Position numbers and translations under genes: made by a program. Below the pieces are notes generated by a model. That model did no database searches. It was not told where the DNA came from and saw only the letters and a program-made list of their open reading frames with translations. From NCBI RefSeq assembly GCF_041749095.1, contig NZ_JBGTCA010000511.1, positions 1 through 10,049 of the forward strand: a DNA stretch of 10,049 nucleotides, read 5' to 3'. Each line of letters opens with the position of its first letter. The stretch's first letter is position 1. This document shows positions 1 to 6,631 of this stretch, in pieces. This stretch comes from Aquiflexum sp041749095. GTDB taxonomy: Bacteria; Bacteroidota; Bacteroidia; Cytophagales; Cyclobacteriaceae.

Positions 1-465
1 ACCGACTTTTGGGTTACCTACAGCTTTGTGGATAGCAGGAGAAAGTTTGCACATTTCACCGAAATGGTACAGCCCGGCTTCGCTCCCCGCCACAATGGAT
101 CAATAGTCGTCAAGCATTTTATTGCCCCTTTAAAATCCCAATTGGGGGTTTCGCTGAGTGCCAATGATGGCTATACCTATGAGAACCCAAACCTACCGGG
201 TCAGATGAATTCAAAGACCAAAAGCTTTCAGGATTTGAGTTTGGGCTGGAGCTTTCTGCCCAAACCAAACCTGATCATCCATTTGGCCTGTTCCAATGTT
301 TTGGGCAGAGACAATATTTTCGGATACCAATATGCCAATGAGCCCAATGAAGTTGGGGTCTATGGAGGAAACCCAATCAGACTTCAGGCTCCCAGATTTC
401 TTTTTTTGGGAATCTTCCTGACACTTTCAAAAGACAAAAACGCAAATAATTTAAACAACTTATAA
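1..465 (+). CDS. TonB-dependent outer-membrane receptor, C-terminal fragment
   Basis: The reading frame is open from base 1, so only the last 154 residues are visible and the start lies outside the window. The visible part looks like the end of a Bacteroidota TonB-dependent receptor. Alternating amphipathic strands are present, followed by a segment resembling the family's penultimate region (NVLGRDNIFGYQYANEP) and a final aromatic strand (APRFLFLGIFLTLSKD). Such receptors form a 22-strand outer-membrane barrel that imports substrates using TonB/ExbBD energy. The plug and any N-terminal carboxypeptidase-like domain would lie upstream, and the substrate cannot be inferred. One oddity is a polar tail of about ten residues (KNANNLNNL) after the last strand, where many barrels end on an aromatic residue. 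The stop is 12 nt before the next gene, which suggests co-transcription. The assignment rests on C-terminal sequence style only. Confidence 0.72.
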   Translation, partial: TDFWVTYSFVDSRRKFAHFTEMVQPGFAPRHNGSIVVKHFIAPLKSQLGVSLSANDGYTYENPNLPGQMNSKTKSFQDLSLGWSFLPKPNLIIHLACSNVLGRDNIFGYQYANEPNEVGVYGGNPIRLQAPRFLFLGIFLTLSKDKNANNLNNL

Positions 466-477
466 ACTATAGAAACC

Positions 478-1131
478 ATGAAAAAGTACAGTCTAGCAAT
501 TATCGTTATGATGCTGATTTCTTTGATGACACAAGCATCCAATGAAGATTATGAAAAAGCCATGCTCAAAGAGCTGCAAAACATGAAAACCGCCGTCAGT
601 CCCGAAGATCTAAAAAAGGTTGCCAATGGCTTTGTCCGAATTGCCCAGACAATGCCGGAGGAATGGCTACCGGATTATTATGCAGCCCTTGCCTTGGCCA
701 ATGCCGGATTCAGAAGTGAAGGTGGGGCAAATGTAAAGGATCCTCTTTTTGACCAAGCCAAAAAACATGTGGATAAAGCTTCCAAAATTTCTCCCAACAA
801 CTCAGAAATTGTGGCCCTGCAAGGTTTTATTACGATGGGAGAACTGTCTGTTGACCCAAATTCCCGAGGCCAGCATTTGTCAGGTGTGGCCATGCAGACC
901 TTTGGTAAAGCTGTTGAACTCGACAGACAAAACCCGCGGGCAATTATGATGTTGGGACAGATGGAGTTGGGTATGGCCCAGTTTTTTGGGCAGGGACCGG
1001 AAAAGGGGTGTGGATTGATCAATTCAAGTTTGGAATTGTTTGAAAAAGAAGCTGCCACCAAAGAAGAAGGGACTTTTCTGCCTACTTGGGGAAAGGAAAT
1101 GGCACTTCAGATCAAACAGAATTGTCAGTAG
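478..1131 (+). CDS. Secreted TPR-like protein of unknown function
   Basis: This 217-residue protein has a clear N-terminal signal peptide: KK at positions 2-3, a hydrophobic stretch to about 17, and probable cleavage after TQA (20/21). No lipobox cysteine is present, so a soluble periplasmic protein is expected. The mature part is alpha-helical. It contains a W-L-P-D-Y-Y-A segment around residues 63-69 and two helix pairs resembling TPR units. One runs roughly over 90-120 and the other over about 138-175, where AVELDRQNPRAIMMLGQ has the typical NPRA turn. Similar small TPR proteins with a 'VDPxxRGQ' element, seen here near residues 126-132, recur in Bacteroidota genomes. From memory they have no established biochemical role. 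The 12-nt gap to the receptor gene suggests one operon and possibly an accessory role in the same envelope process, which is inference. The ATG at 478 is preferred because it gives an intact signal peptide. Confidence 0.8.
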   Translation: MKKYSLAIIVMMLISLMTQASNEDYEKAMLKELQNMKTAVSPEDLKKVANGFVRIAQTMPEEWLPDYYAALALANAGFRSEGGANVKDPLFDQAKKHVDKASKISPNNSEIVALQGFITMGELSVDPNSRGQHLSGVAMQTFGKAVELDRQNPRAIMMLGQMELGMAQFFGQGPEKGCGLINSSLELFEKEAATKEEGTFLPTWGKEMALQIKQNCQ

Positions 1132-1141
1132 CAGATTTTGA

Positions 1142-1168
1142 CCTGCCAGGTTTTGAAAACCTGGCAGG
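1142..1168. repeat. Perfect intergenic palindrome (13-bp arms)
   Basis: CCTGCCAGGTTTT (1142-1154) is mirrored exactly by AAAACCTGGCAGG (1156-1168) around a single central G. It lies 10 nt after the TPR gene stop. The transcript would form a strong hairpin with a small A/U loop. No U-run follows (CCTAAATTTTGG), so it is not a textbook intrinsic terminator, though it could still stop or protect a transcript end. Its design matches the palindromes at 6601, 7827 and 9154. Confidence 0.85.
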
Positions 1169-1175
1169 CCTAAAT

Positions 1176-1207
1176 TTTGGAAAGAATTTCCTCATTCTTT
1201 AGCTTTA
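1176..1207 (+). promoter_or_regulatory. Possible Bacteroidota-type promoter for the CPBP gene
   Basis: TTTG at 1176-1179 is followed after 20 nt by TAGCTTTA at 1200-1207. This fits the Bacteroidota -33 TTTG / -7 TAnnTTTG pattern except for the last base. The predicted start of transcription would be about 1213-1215, giving a very short leader before the ATG at 1223. In AT-rich DNA such matches arise by chance, so this is a suggestion only. Confidence 0.35.
1181..1200. promoter_or_regulatory. Inverted repeat in candidate promoter spacer
   Basis: AAAGAAT (1181-1187) and ATTCTTT (1194-1200) form a perfect 7-bp inverted repeat around TTCCTC. The dyad fills the space between the two candidate promoter elements of the CPBP-LytS-LytTR unit. 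That is where a dimeric regulator could compete with RNA polymerase. The symmetry is seen in the sequence; the operator role is inference. Confidence 0.35.
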
Positions 1208-1222
1208 ACAAACACTAATTTT

Positions 1223-1933
1223 ATGGTACAACTCACCAAATCCAAGAGTGTCCTTTATCATTTATATCCAGGGATATTGATCACCATTGGGTTCATATTG
1301 ATTACTCCAATAATGGTCAGAAATGGTTTCCCGCCCCAACTGAGTATGCTGGTTTGTATTGTGATGGTCGCAGTTCCTGTTTTTATTTTTCATTTGATTC
1401 AGGCAAAAAAAGGTGAAAACAGAGCTAAAATAATTCAATTAAACGGGTATCGGGAAAAATTACCAACAGGCAGATTGATGCTTTACACCTTAGGCCTATT
1501 GGTTTTTGCTTTTTTGATGTGGGGACTTTTCCAACCTATCGACCATTTCCTCACAGAGCATGTGTTTTTCTGGTTACCGGACTGGTACACGGTTCAGGAT
1601 TTTGAAGGATATTCTAAGGACATCATCAAAGTCACTTTGATTGCCAATCTGATTCTGAAGGGTATTTTGGCACCGTTAATTGAAGAGTTTTACTTTCGTG
1701 GGTATTTGTTGCCAAGAATGGAAGTTTGGGGGAAATGGGCATTCGTAGTCAATGCGGTTTTGTTTTCTCTTTATCATCTTTGGCAGCCTTATATATATTT
1801 GACCTTGATAGCCGCTTTGCTTCCGATGACTTATCTCGTTTGGAAGACCAAAGACCTGAGATTGGCAGTTTTAACCCATTGCTTGCTCAATATCGTTGGC
1901 GCATTGCTTTCCTTTAGTCTTATTCTTTCTTGA
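1223..1933 (+). CDS. CPBP-family (CAAX/Abi) intramembrane metalloprotease
   Basis: This is a 236-residue polytopic membrane protein of the CPBP family (CAAX proteases and bacteriocin-processing enzymes; glutamic-type intramembrane peptidases related to Rce1). The three family motifs are intact: E154-E155-x-x-x-R159 (EEFYFR), F181-x-x-x-H185 (FSLYH) and H219-x-x-x-N223 (HCLLN). These residues form the catalytic and metal or water-binding site inside the membrane. Hydrophobic segments lie roughly at 15-31, 41-58, 87-104, 135-152, 172-207 and 213-234. The length is usual for the family. There is no evidence for prenylated substrates in bacteria; known roles include peptide maturation, self-immunity and membrane-protein cleavage, and the substrate here is unknown. 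The kinase gene follows closely on the same strand, so the protease may process or modulate a membrane signal that the kinase senses, which is inference. The ATG at 1223 follows an AT-rich leader without a Shine-Dalgarno sequence. Confidence 0.9.
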   Translation: MVQLTKSKSVLYHLYPGILITIGFILITPIMVRNGFPPQLSMLVCIVMVAVPVFIFHLIQAKKGENRAKIIQLNGYREKLPTGRLMLYTLGLLVFAFLMWGLFQPIDHFLTEHVFFWLPDWYTVQDFEGYSKDIIKVTLIANLILKGILAPLIEEFYFRGYLLPRMEVWGKWAFVVNAVLFSLYHLWQPYIYLTLIAALLPMTYLVWKTKDLRLAVLTHCLLNIVGALLSFSLILS

Positions 1934-1986
1934 ATGATTTATAGAATTTAAATTTATTTTCTTTGGATATCAAAATCTTCACCAAC

Positions 1987-3054
1987 ATGCTCCACAAAAA
2001 CTTATATAGTTCAGATCGGATTTTTTCATCATTGTGGAGGTTTGTTTTATTGAACTTTTCGATAGCATTGTTTTTAATGTTATTATTCTGCCCCAATTGT
2101 TTTACTTCCATTGAAGGCCTTAAAAATATCTTCCCGGACTTTTTATTCTCTTTTCTTGTATCGAGTACTTTGAGTTTTGGGGGTTATTGGACTGATACCT
2201 TGCTCGACAGTCGGTTACCTTGGGTAAAATATCCAATGGCGAGGTTGTTGGTAACTGCCGTGGCGTACTCTTTTTATTGCTTTTTTTTCAGCTTTATCAT
2301 TGTCTTTATTGTAGTCTATCTCAAAGGTCAATTTGAATTATCAAATATTCCCTGGAAAGCCCTACTATTATATACCAAAACTCCGATCATTATTGGTCTG
2401 AGCTTTATGGCTTTTTTCACAGCCCGCTCTTGGTTATATGAATGGAGGAATACAGCGATAGAAGCAGAACAACTGAAATCAGAAAACATCGCCAGCCAAT
2501 ACCAATCACTCAAAGACCAATTGAATCCTCATTTTCTTTTCAATTCACTTAATGTACTGAGTAACCTTGTTTATGAAAGTGCAGACAAGTCCGCTGAATT
2601 TATTCAGCAATTGTCCAAAATTTACCGGTATGTGTTGGAGGTACAGCAGGAAGAATTGGTAGGATTAGAAAGGGAAATTGGGTTTGCAGAGAACTACCTG
2701 AACCTGCAAAAAATCAGATTTGAAGGAAGTCTGGAATATTATATCGACTTACATCAGTTAAAGGGGCACTACCTCCCTCCTCTCTCTCTTCAACTGCTAT
2801 TGGAAAATGCCATCAAACACAATATTGCAAGTCTGGAGAAACCGCTAAAAATCATGATTGAACAAACAGATGGCAATTTAATTGTGCGCAATATTCTTCA
2901 ACCTAAATTGACTAGGGAGGAATCAAAGACTGGAATCGGCTTACCGAATATCAAAAAGCGTTATGCTCTTTTAAGTGACCAAAACCCAAAAATCATCGAA
3001 ACAGAAAAGGAATTTATCGTAGAACTTCCCTTGCTAAAACTCAACGGAGCATGA
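1987..3054 (+). CDS. LytS/YehU-type membrane sensor histidine kinase
   Basis: This is a sensor kinase of the His_kinase (PF06580) / LytS class. In the 355-residue form starting at ATG 1987, four membrane helices lie at roughly 16-38, 50-68, 86-112 and 126-147. A short helical linker leads to the phosphoacceptor motif QLNPHFLFNSLN with H182. The ATP-binding half shows the N-box ENAIKHN (273-279) and a G-box GIGLPNIKKRY (from 316), both intact. No periplasmic sensor domain of useful size is present, so the signal is probably sensed in the membrane. An in-frame TTG at 1963 would add eight residues. The ATG is preferred because the first hydrophobic helix stays intact and TTG starts are uncommon. 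The stop overlaps the regulator's start by 4 nt (ATGA), showing translational coupling to its partner. A CPBP protease gene lies directly upstream. Confidence 0.92.
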   Translation: MLHKNLYSSDRIFSSLWRFVLLNFSIALFLMLLFCPNCFTSIEGLKNIFPDFLFSFLVSSTLSFGGYWTDTLLDSRLPWVKYPMARLLVTAVAYSFYCFFFSFIIVFIVVYLKGQFELSNIPWKALLLYTKTPIIIGLSFMAFFTARSWLYEWRNTAIEAEQLKSENIASQYQSLKDQLNPHFLFNSLNVLSNLVYESADKSAEFIQQLSKIYRYVLEVQQEELVGLEREIGFAENYLNLQKIRFEGSLEYYIDLHQLKGHYLPPLSLQLLLENAIKHNIASLEKPLKIMIEQTDGNLIVRNILQPKLTREESKTGIGLPNIKKRYALLSDQNPKIIETEKEFIVELPLLKLNGA

Positions 3055-3803
3055 ATATATTATTGATAGAAGATGAAAGACCGGCTGCCAATAGAATGAA
3101 GCAGCTTACTTTGGAACTGCTTCCCGGGGCAAATATCTTTGGACATTTGGACAGCATCACTTCGGCAGTCGAATGGTTGCAAACCAACCCTGCCCCCGAT
3201 CTCATATTCTGTGACATCCAATTAGCAGATGGACTTAGTTTTGAGATTTTCGAAAGGGTAAAGGTCAGTTCACCAATCATCTTCACTACAGCCTTCGACC
3301 AATATGCCATCAAGGCTTTCAAACTCAACTCAGTTGATTACCTCCTTAAACCCATAGATCCCAAGGAACTGGCCGGGGCCATAGACAAATTCAAAAACCA
3401 AAAAATCAAATCCACCATTGATCTCAGCCAAATCCAAGACCTGCTACAGCCAAGACAACAGGAATTCAAATCCAGGTTTATGGTCAAAATCGGTGAGAAA
3501 ATCCAATCTGTGCTGGCATCAGAGGCTGCGTATTTCATGAGTGAGGAGCGGGTGACTTTTTTGCAGACTTATGAAGCAAAACGCTACATTCTGGATTACA
3601 CCCTGGATCAATTGGAAGAAATGCTTGACCCCAAAAAGTTTTTCCGGCTCAACCGAAAATACATATCCTCTTTTGAAGCCATTGCCGAAATCCACACCTA
3701 TTCCAATAGCCGCCTAAAAATCAAGTTGGCCAATTGCAGCGACAATGACATTCTGGTCAGCAGGGAAAAGGTCGGGGGGCTGAAGGAGTGGTTGGATGGA
3801 TAG
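3051..3803 (+). CDS. LytTR-family response regulator
   Basis: This 250-residue two-domain response regulator has a receiver domain at about 1-120. Its acidic pocket is E7-D8, the phosphoacceptor is D55 in FCDIQL, the switch threonine is T79 or T80, and the conserved lysine is K100 in the LLKP motif. A LytTR DNA-binding domain follows at about 143-248. It shows the family's AAYFMSEERVTFLQT strand pair, FFRLNRKYI around 197-205 and the terminal SREKVGGLKEWL. LytTR domains bind direct repeats through a ten-stranded beta fold, often upstream of envelope, adhesion or peptide genes. All phosphorylation residues are present, so the protein should be functional with the overlapping LytS-type kinase. 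Its targets cannot be read from the sequence. The 33-bp direct repeats at 4094-4177 are the only repeated operator-like candidate nearby. Confidence 0.93.
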   Translation: MNILLIEDERPAANRMKQLTLELLPGANIFGHLDSITSAVEWLQTNPAPDLIFCDIQLADGLSFEIFERVKVSSPIIFTTAFDQYAIKAFKLNSVDYLLKPIDPKELAGAIDKFKNQKIKSTIDLSQIQDLLQPRQQEFKSRFMVKIGEKIQSVLASEAAYFMSEERVTFLQTYEAKRYILDYTLDQLEEMLDPKKFFRLNRKYISSFEAIAEIHTYSNSRLKIKLANCSDNDILVSREKVGGLKEWLDG

Positions 3804-3804
3804 A

Positions 3805-3839
3805 GGGGGAAGGATGAAGGATGAGGGAGGAAGGATGAA
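3805..3839. repeat. Degenerate heptanucleotide tandem repeat
   Basis: Five consecutive 7-nt units are GGGGGAA, GGATGAA, GGATGAG, GGAGGAA and GGATGAA. The array begins right after the response regulator stop. Viewed another way, GGAAGGATGAAGGA at 3808-3821 recurs at 3829-3842 with a 21-nt period. Purine-only arrays of this kind occur between genes in many bacteria and can change length by slippage. Confidence 0.75.
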
Positions 3840-3845
3840 GGACAC

Positions 3846-3918
3846 GTCGTCATTGCGAGGAGCACTTCAATTTAACTTTTCATTTAAAATAATCCTTCGT
3901 GCGACGTGGCAATCTCTT
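3846..3918. repeat. CGTCATTGCGAGGAGC-type dispersed repeat, expanded
   Basis: CGTCATTGCGAGGAGC at 3848-3863 and GCGACGTGGCAATCTC at 3901-3916 are the two halves of an intergenic repeat that I recall as very widespread in unrelated bacterial genomes. There the halves are normally separated by only a few bases. Here about 37 nt of AT-rich DNA separates them. ATTGC (3852-3856) pairs with GCAAT (3909-3913), and GCAC (3862-3865) pairs with GTGC (3899-3902). The function of this repeat is unknown to me. Its wide occurrence is from memory and was not searched. Confidence 0.6.
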
Positions 3919-3920
3919 AC

Positions 3921-3943
3921 GGAGGATTTCTATGAATTCCTCC
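3921..3943. repeat. Imperfect hairpin next to the dispersed repeat
   Basis: GGAGGATTTC (3921-3930) pairs with GAATTCCTCC (3934-3943) around TAT, with one mismatch in ten. It directly follows the CGTCATTGC-type element and may be part of the same unit. Confidence 0.5.
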
Positions 3944-4001
3944 TACGTCATAAAGAATGGAAACTTACTTTGGGTTGTTTCTAGACTGAAGAATAAAGTA
4001 T

Positions 4002-4025
4002 GTCTTTGAGTCACAAAGACTTTTT
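4002..4025 (+). terminator. Intrinsic terminator of the CPBP-LytS-LytTR unit
   Basis: GTCTTTG (4002-4008) pairs perfectly with CAAAGAC (4014-4020) around the loop AGTCA. Five T residues (4021-4025) follow directly. Stem, short loop and T-run are in textbook order for the + strand. It lies about 200 nt past the response regulator stop, so the repeats in between would be part of the 3' untranslated region. Confidence 0.75.
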
Positions 4026-4093
4026 AGAAATCATATTTTGTCCTGAACCTGCTAAACCTTCACACAATCCTCCGAAAGAAATCTTCTGACCAA

Positions 4094-4177
4094 TAGTAAA
4101 AATATCCGATAATTTACCTAGTCGACTAGTAAAAATATCGGGTAATTTACCTAGTGGACTAGTAAAATTATCGAAAA
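4094..4177. repeat. 33-bp direct repeats (about 2.5 copies)
   Basis: Two full units (4094-4126 and 4127-4159) differ at three positions: TAGTAAAAATATC, then CGATAATT or GGGTAATT, then TACCTAGT(C/G)GAC. A third partial unit starts at 4160 and fades after about 18 nt. Each unit is also an imperfect dyad (ACTAG...CTAGT), and the junctions form CTAGTCGACTAG (perfect, 4118-4129) and CTAGTGGACTAG. The 33-bp period is close to three helical turns, so equivalent sites face the same side of the DNA. The array lies upstream of the first lipoprotein gene and past the terminator, which is the position of an operator. That role is inference. Confidence 0.75.
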
Positions 4178-4287
4178 TGACACTGTTTACCTGAATCAGG
4201 ATTATTAAAAAAAATCAATCTTTTTAAAAATTAGTTTTTATTTTTAACAAAACTTGATTAACTTTTTAGTCTGAAATTCGGGTTCTT

Positions 4288-5424
4288 ATGAAACGCACTC
4301 TTTTGGCTTTTATTATTCTAAATCTTTTTTGGAACTGCGCTCCATCCAGTGAAAAAAGAATGGATTATAGCCAAATTACACTTTCGATGGACACAGTTAT
4401 GGTAGATTCAAAAGATGAGATTCTTTTTTTAAAAGGTGACTTGATGATATCTGACCTTTCTGCTGACAATCAATATCTGTATTATTTAAACCCCATGGGC
4501 CTGACTTTGGAGATTGTCGATCTAAATCAGTTGGAGTTTGTCAGGAGGATTTCCTATGAGGAGGAGGGACCAAATGGACTGGGCAGGTTTCCTATGCAAT
4601 TTCAGGTATTACAGGATGAGCAGGTTTTTATTGGAAGTTTTACCCATAGGGGAATTTTTGATCTGGAAGGGGTTAAGGTAAAAGATTTAAATTTTAAAAT
4701 GGATGAGCTACGAGGTGATGATATGCCACCGGGATATGTTGAAAAATCCCTGAGGACAGATCCCAGAGACCAATACAAACTTTTTTCTGTATTGAATGTT
4801 TGGGGTGACGGACTTAGTCTTTTTGGACTTATAGATACCCAAAAGAAAACCTTTCAAGATTTGCCCATTCCTGAATTTGATTACTTGGCAGAATTCCGGA
4901 TGATTTTCTCCGATGGAGGCAACACCAGGGCTATCCTAGGTGAAGAGATGGGATTAACCGAATCGAACAATAAAATAATTTTATCTAACAATATAGGTTC
5001 AGATTTATATGTTCTTGATCTTGATACAGAAATTCTTAAGCATAAGCCAATAGCACATCAGGCCATTCCTTCCAGAAAATTCCTCAAAATACCACCCATT
5101 GTTGAATCAATGGAGGAATTCCAGGAACATATCCGCAAACTCAGAGAAGACATTAACTTTACTCCACCTGTATGGGACAAAGAAAACCAGGTTTACTATC
5201 GCTTTGCGTACTTTAAGAAAAACAAGGAATTGGATGGAAAGCAGGTACCTGATGGCGCTGAAGTATTTTTAATCGTGTTGGACAAGGACTTCTATTTAAT
5301 CTCAGAAACCCCATTGGAAACATTTACAAAGATCCCCAGCCGCCACTTCGTCAAAGACGGCAAAATCTGGATTTTTGAAAATATGGAGGATGAAATGGGC
5401 TTTGTTAGGTTAACCCTCAGGTGA
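4288..5424 (+). CDS. DUF4221-type lipoprotein, copy 1
   Basis: This is a 378-residue exported protein resembling the Bacteroidota DUF4221 family, identified by recognition and not by search. An N-terminal hydrophobic segment (4-15) ends at C17, but the residues before it are L-F-W-N-C. Asn at -1 is unusual for lipoprotein processing, so lipidation is less certain than in the sister copies. Family landmarks are DTVMVDS at 35-41, EGPNGLG at 93-99, a PPVWDKxNxxYYRF strand near 290-304, IPSRHFVKDGKIWI near 347-360, and a C-terminal DEMGFVR. Repeated short beta-strand and turn patterns suggest a beta-propeller, which is inference. It is the first of three closely spaced paralogs; a weak promoter-like TAACTTTT lies at 4259-4266. 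The function is unknown. Confidence 0.8.
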   Translation: MKRTLLAFIILNLFWNCAPSSEKRMDYSQITLSMDTVMVDSKDEILFLKGDLMISDLSADNQYLYYLNPMGLTLEIVDLNQLEFVRRISYEEEGPNGLGRFPMQFQVLQDEQVFIGSFTHRGIFDLEGVKVKDLNFKMDELRGDDMPPGYVEKSLRTDPRDQYKLFSVLNVWGDGLSLFGLIDTQKKTFQDLPIPEFDYLAEFRMIFSDGGNTRAILGEEMGLTESNNKIILSNNIGSDLYVLDLDTEILKHKPIAHQAIPSRKFLKIPPIVESMEEFQEHIRKLREDINFTPPVWDKENQVYYRFAYFKKNKELDGKQVPDGAEVFLIVLDKDFYLISETPLETFTKIPSRHFVKDGKIWIFENMEDEMGFVRLTLR

Positions 5425-5482
5425 TATTTTAATTGAATTAATAAAATTTAACCATTTTCCTGTAGTCAGGTTTTCTAATAAT

Positions 5483-6601
5483 ATGAAATATCTAGCAATA
5501 CTATTTTTGATGCTTGGGTTTGCTTGTAGCCCTAGTGAAAGGGGTGAAAATCAAATTGATTATAAAATAGACACCGTGATGGTGGACTCCAAAGGAGGAA
5601 TAATCATGGGAGCAACCAATCTTTTTTTAAGTGATTTTGACAATAATCTTACCACACTTTACCATTACAGCAGTCAAACCGCAGAAGTTGAAATAATAGA
5701 TCTCGAGAAATTATCTATCAAGGAAAGGATCAAACTAGAAAAGGAGGGGCCAAATGGTGTAGGTGATGGTGTCTTTAGGTTCTATCTTTTGGGCGACAGC
5801 CTTTTTGTGTTTTCCAACTATTTCGGGTTGAATTTTTTAGACATTTCAGGCAAAAAAACGAAAGGGATAAAATTCACTAACTTCGAATTTTTCAAAGAAC
5901 TGCAAGAAGAATCAGATCGCTTTTCAAGTAATTACACCTTTCTAAATTCAGCTTCCAAATTTATTTGTCCTGTTTATTCTTGGGGAAATGATTTTAAGTA
6001 CCTCGCATTGGTAGACTTGGAAAAGGATCAGATGGACAAAATAGAAATTGAAGGATTAAAAGTAATCAACCACTTCAATGTTACCCTTAAGAGCGGTAAC
6101 TCTCAGCGGTCTATTATTAAGCCTGTCTACTTGTTAAAGATCGATGACTTGGTTTATATCTCCAATACGGCAAACAATGAAATTTTCACTTATAATATTC
6201 AGACAGAAGATCTCAAAAAACTAACCATTGAAGCCGATAAACTGTCGGCGGGCAAATCTGGGACATACAAAAAAGAAACTGATGATTATGATGAGTTTGC
6301 TGAAATTATTGGAAGGATGGATTTTGAAATCGAATATCAATATCCGGTTAGAAATCCTTCAAATGGCAACTTCTACAGGTTTTCTATACAGAAGACAAGG
6401 GAAAAAATGGATGAAATCCCTGCAAAGTATGATATTCACCTCATCGCTTACGACAAGAATTTCCATTTGCTAAGCGAAACCAAAATCCCTGAAATGAACA
6501 GTATCCCGCAAGTTTATTTTTGGAAGAATAATAGTATTTGGCTCCATGAAAATGTTGATGACGAACTTGGATTTGTGAGGATGAGCATCAATTATGAATA
6601 A
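5483..6601 (+). CDS. DUF4221-type lipoprotein, copy 2
   Basis: This 372-residue paralog of the preceding gene starts 58 nt downstream of it, so co-transcription is likely. The signal peptide is lipoprotein-like with L-G-F-A-C15, and alanine before the cysteine fits lipid attachment and signal peptidase II. DTVMVDS lies at 30-36 and EGPNGVG at 88-94, with the same 58-residue spacing as in the other copies. The C-terminus has WLHENVDDELGFVRMS. The interior is more diverged than in copies 1 and 3: it lacks the PP(V/I)WD strand and has QYPVRNPSNGNFYRFS in that place. The start at 5483 gives a complete signal peptide. The stop codon's last base is the first base of a 31-nt palindrome. The substrate or partner is unknown; the protein probably sits on the outer membrane or in the periplasm. 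Confidence 0.8.
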   Translation: MKYLAILFLMLGFACSPSERGENQIDYKIDTVMVDSKGGIIMGATNLFLSDFDNNLTTLYHYSSQTAEVEIIDLEKLSIKERIKLEKEGPNGVGDGVFRFYLLGDSLFVFSNYFGLNFLDISGKKTKGIKFTNFEFFKELQEESDRFSSNYTFLNSASKFICPVYSWGNDFKYLALVDLEKDQMDKIEIEGLKVINHFNVTLKSGNSQRSIIKPVYLLKIDDLVYISNTANNEIFTYNIQTEDLKKLTIEADKLSAGKSGTYKKETDDYDEFAEIIGRMDFEIEYQYPVRNPSNGNFYRFSIQKTREKMDEIPAKYDIHLIAYDKNFHLLSETKIPEMNSIPQVYFWKNNSIWLHENVDDELGFVRMSINYE

Positions 6602-6631
6602 CCCTCCAAGGGTTTCGAACCCTTGGAGGGT
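6601..6631. repeat. Perfect intergenic palindrome (14-bp arms) touching a stop codon
   Basis: ACCCTCCAAGGGTT (6601-6614) is mirrored exactly by AACCCTTGGAGGGT (6618-6631) around TCG. The left arm begins with the last base of the TAA stop of the second lipoprotein gene. Only TT precedes mixed sequence (GCGAGAA) on the downstream side, so it is not a classical terminator. It could act as a transcript-stabilising hairpin between two lipoprotein genes. Confidence 0.85.

Larger units (their letters stand above)
3804..4287. other. 484-nt gene-free spacer with several repeats and a terminator
   Basis: No credible gene is present on either strand. A 62-codon frame at 3796-3984 overlaps the regulator gene and translates mainly the heptamer repeat. 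In order the stretch holds GGATGAA-like heptamers (3805-3839), a dispersed-repeat-like hairpin element (3846-3918), a second imperfect hairpin (3921-3943), an intrinsic terminator (4002-4025), about 70 nt of plain sequence, 33-bp direct repeats (4094-4177), a small dyad CCTGAATCAGG (4190-4200), and an A/T-tract leader to the next gene at 4288. Confidence 0.7.

Noticed and set aside
678..1061. Minus-strand open frame inside the TPR gene, and similar antisense frames at 3041-3328, 7155-7430, 7991-8344 and 8357-8806
   Set aside because: They are opposite well-supported genes, with compositions that follow the sense codons and no recognisable domains.
1963..1986. TTG start of the histidine kinase
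   Set aside because: It adds eight residues without any feature. The ATG at 1987 is sufficient, though TTG cannot be excluded.
3846..3945. Complete insertion sequence or MITE
   Set aside because: The ends are not matching terminal repeats, no flanking duplication is visible, and no transposase gene is present.
3796..3984. 62-codon open frame after the response regulator
   Set aside because: It overlaps the regulator stop, its first part is translated heptamer repeat, and it crosses hairpin repeats. It shows no domain or signal peptide.
4094..4177. CRISPR-like array
   Set aside because: The repeats are directly adjacent with no spacers, only about 2.5 copies exist, and no cas gene is in the window.
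5459..5474. CCTG-TAGT-CAGG-TTTT as a terminator or attenuator before the second lipoprotein
   Set aside because: A four-base stem is too short to support, and it sits just before a start codon within a likely operon.
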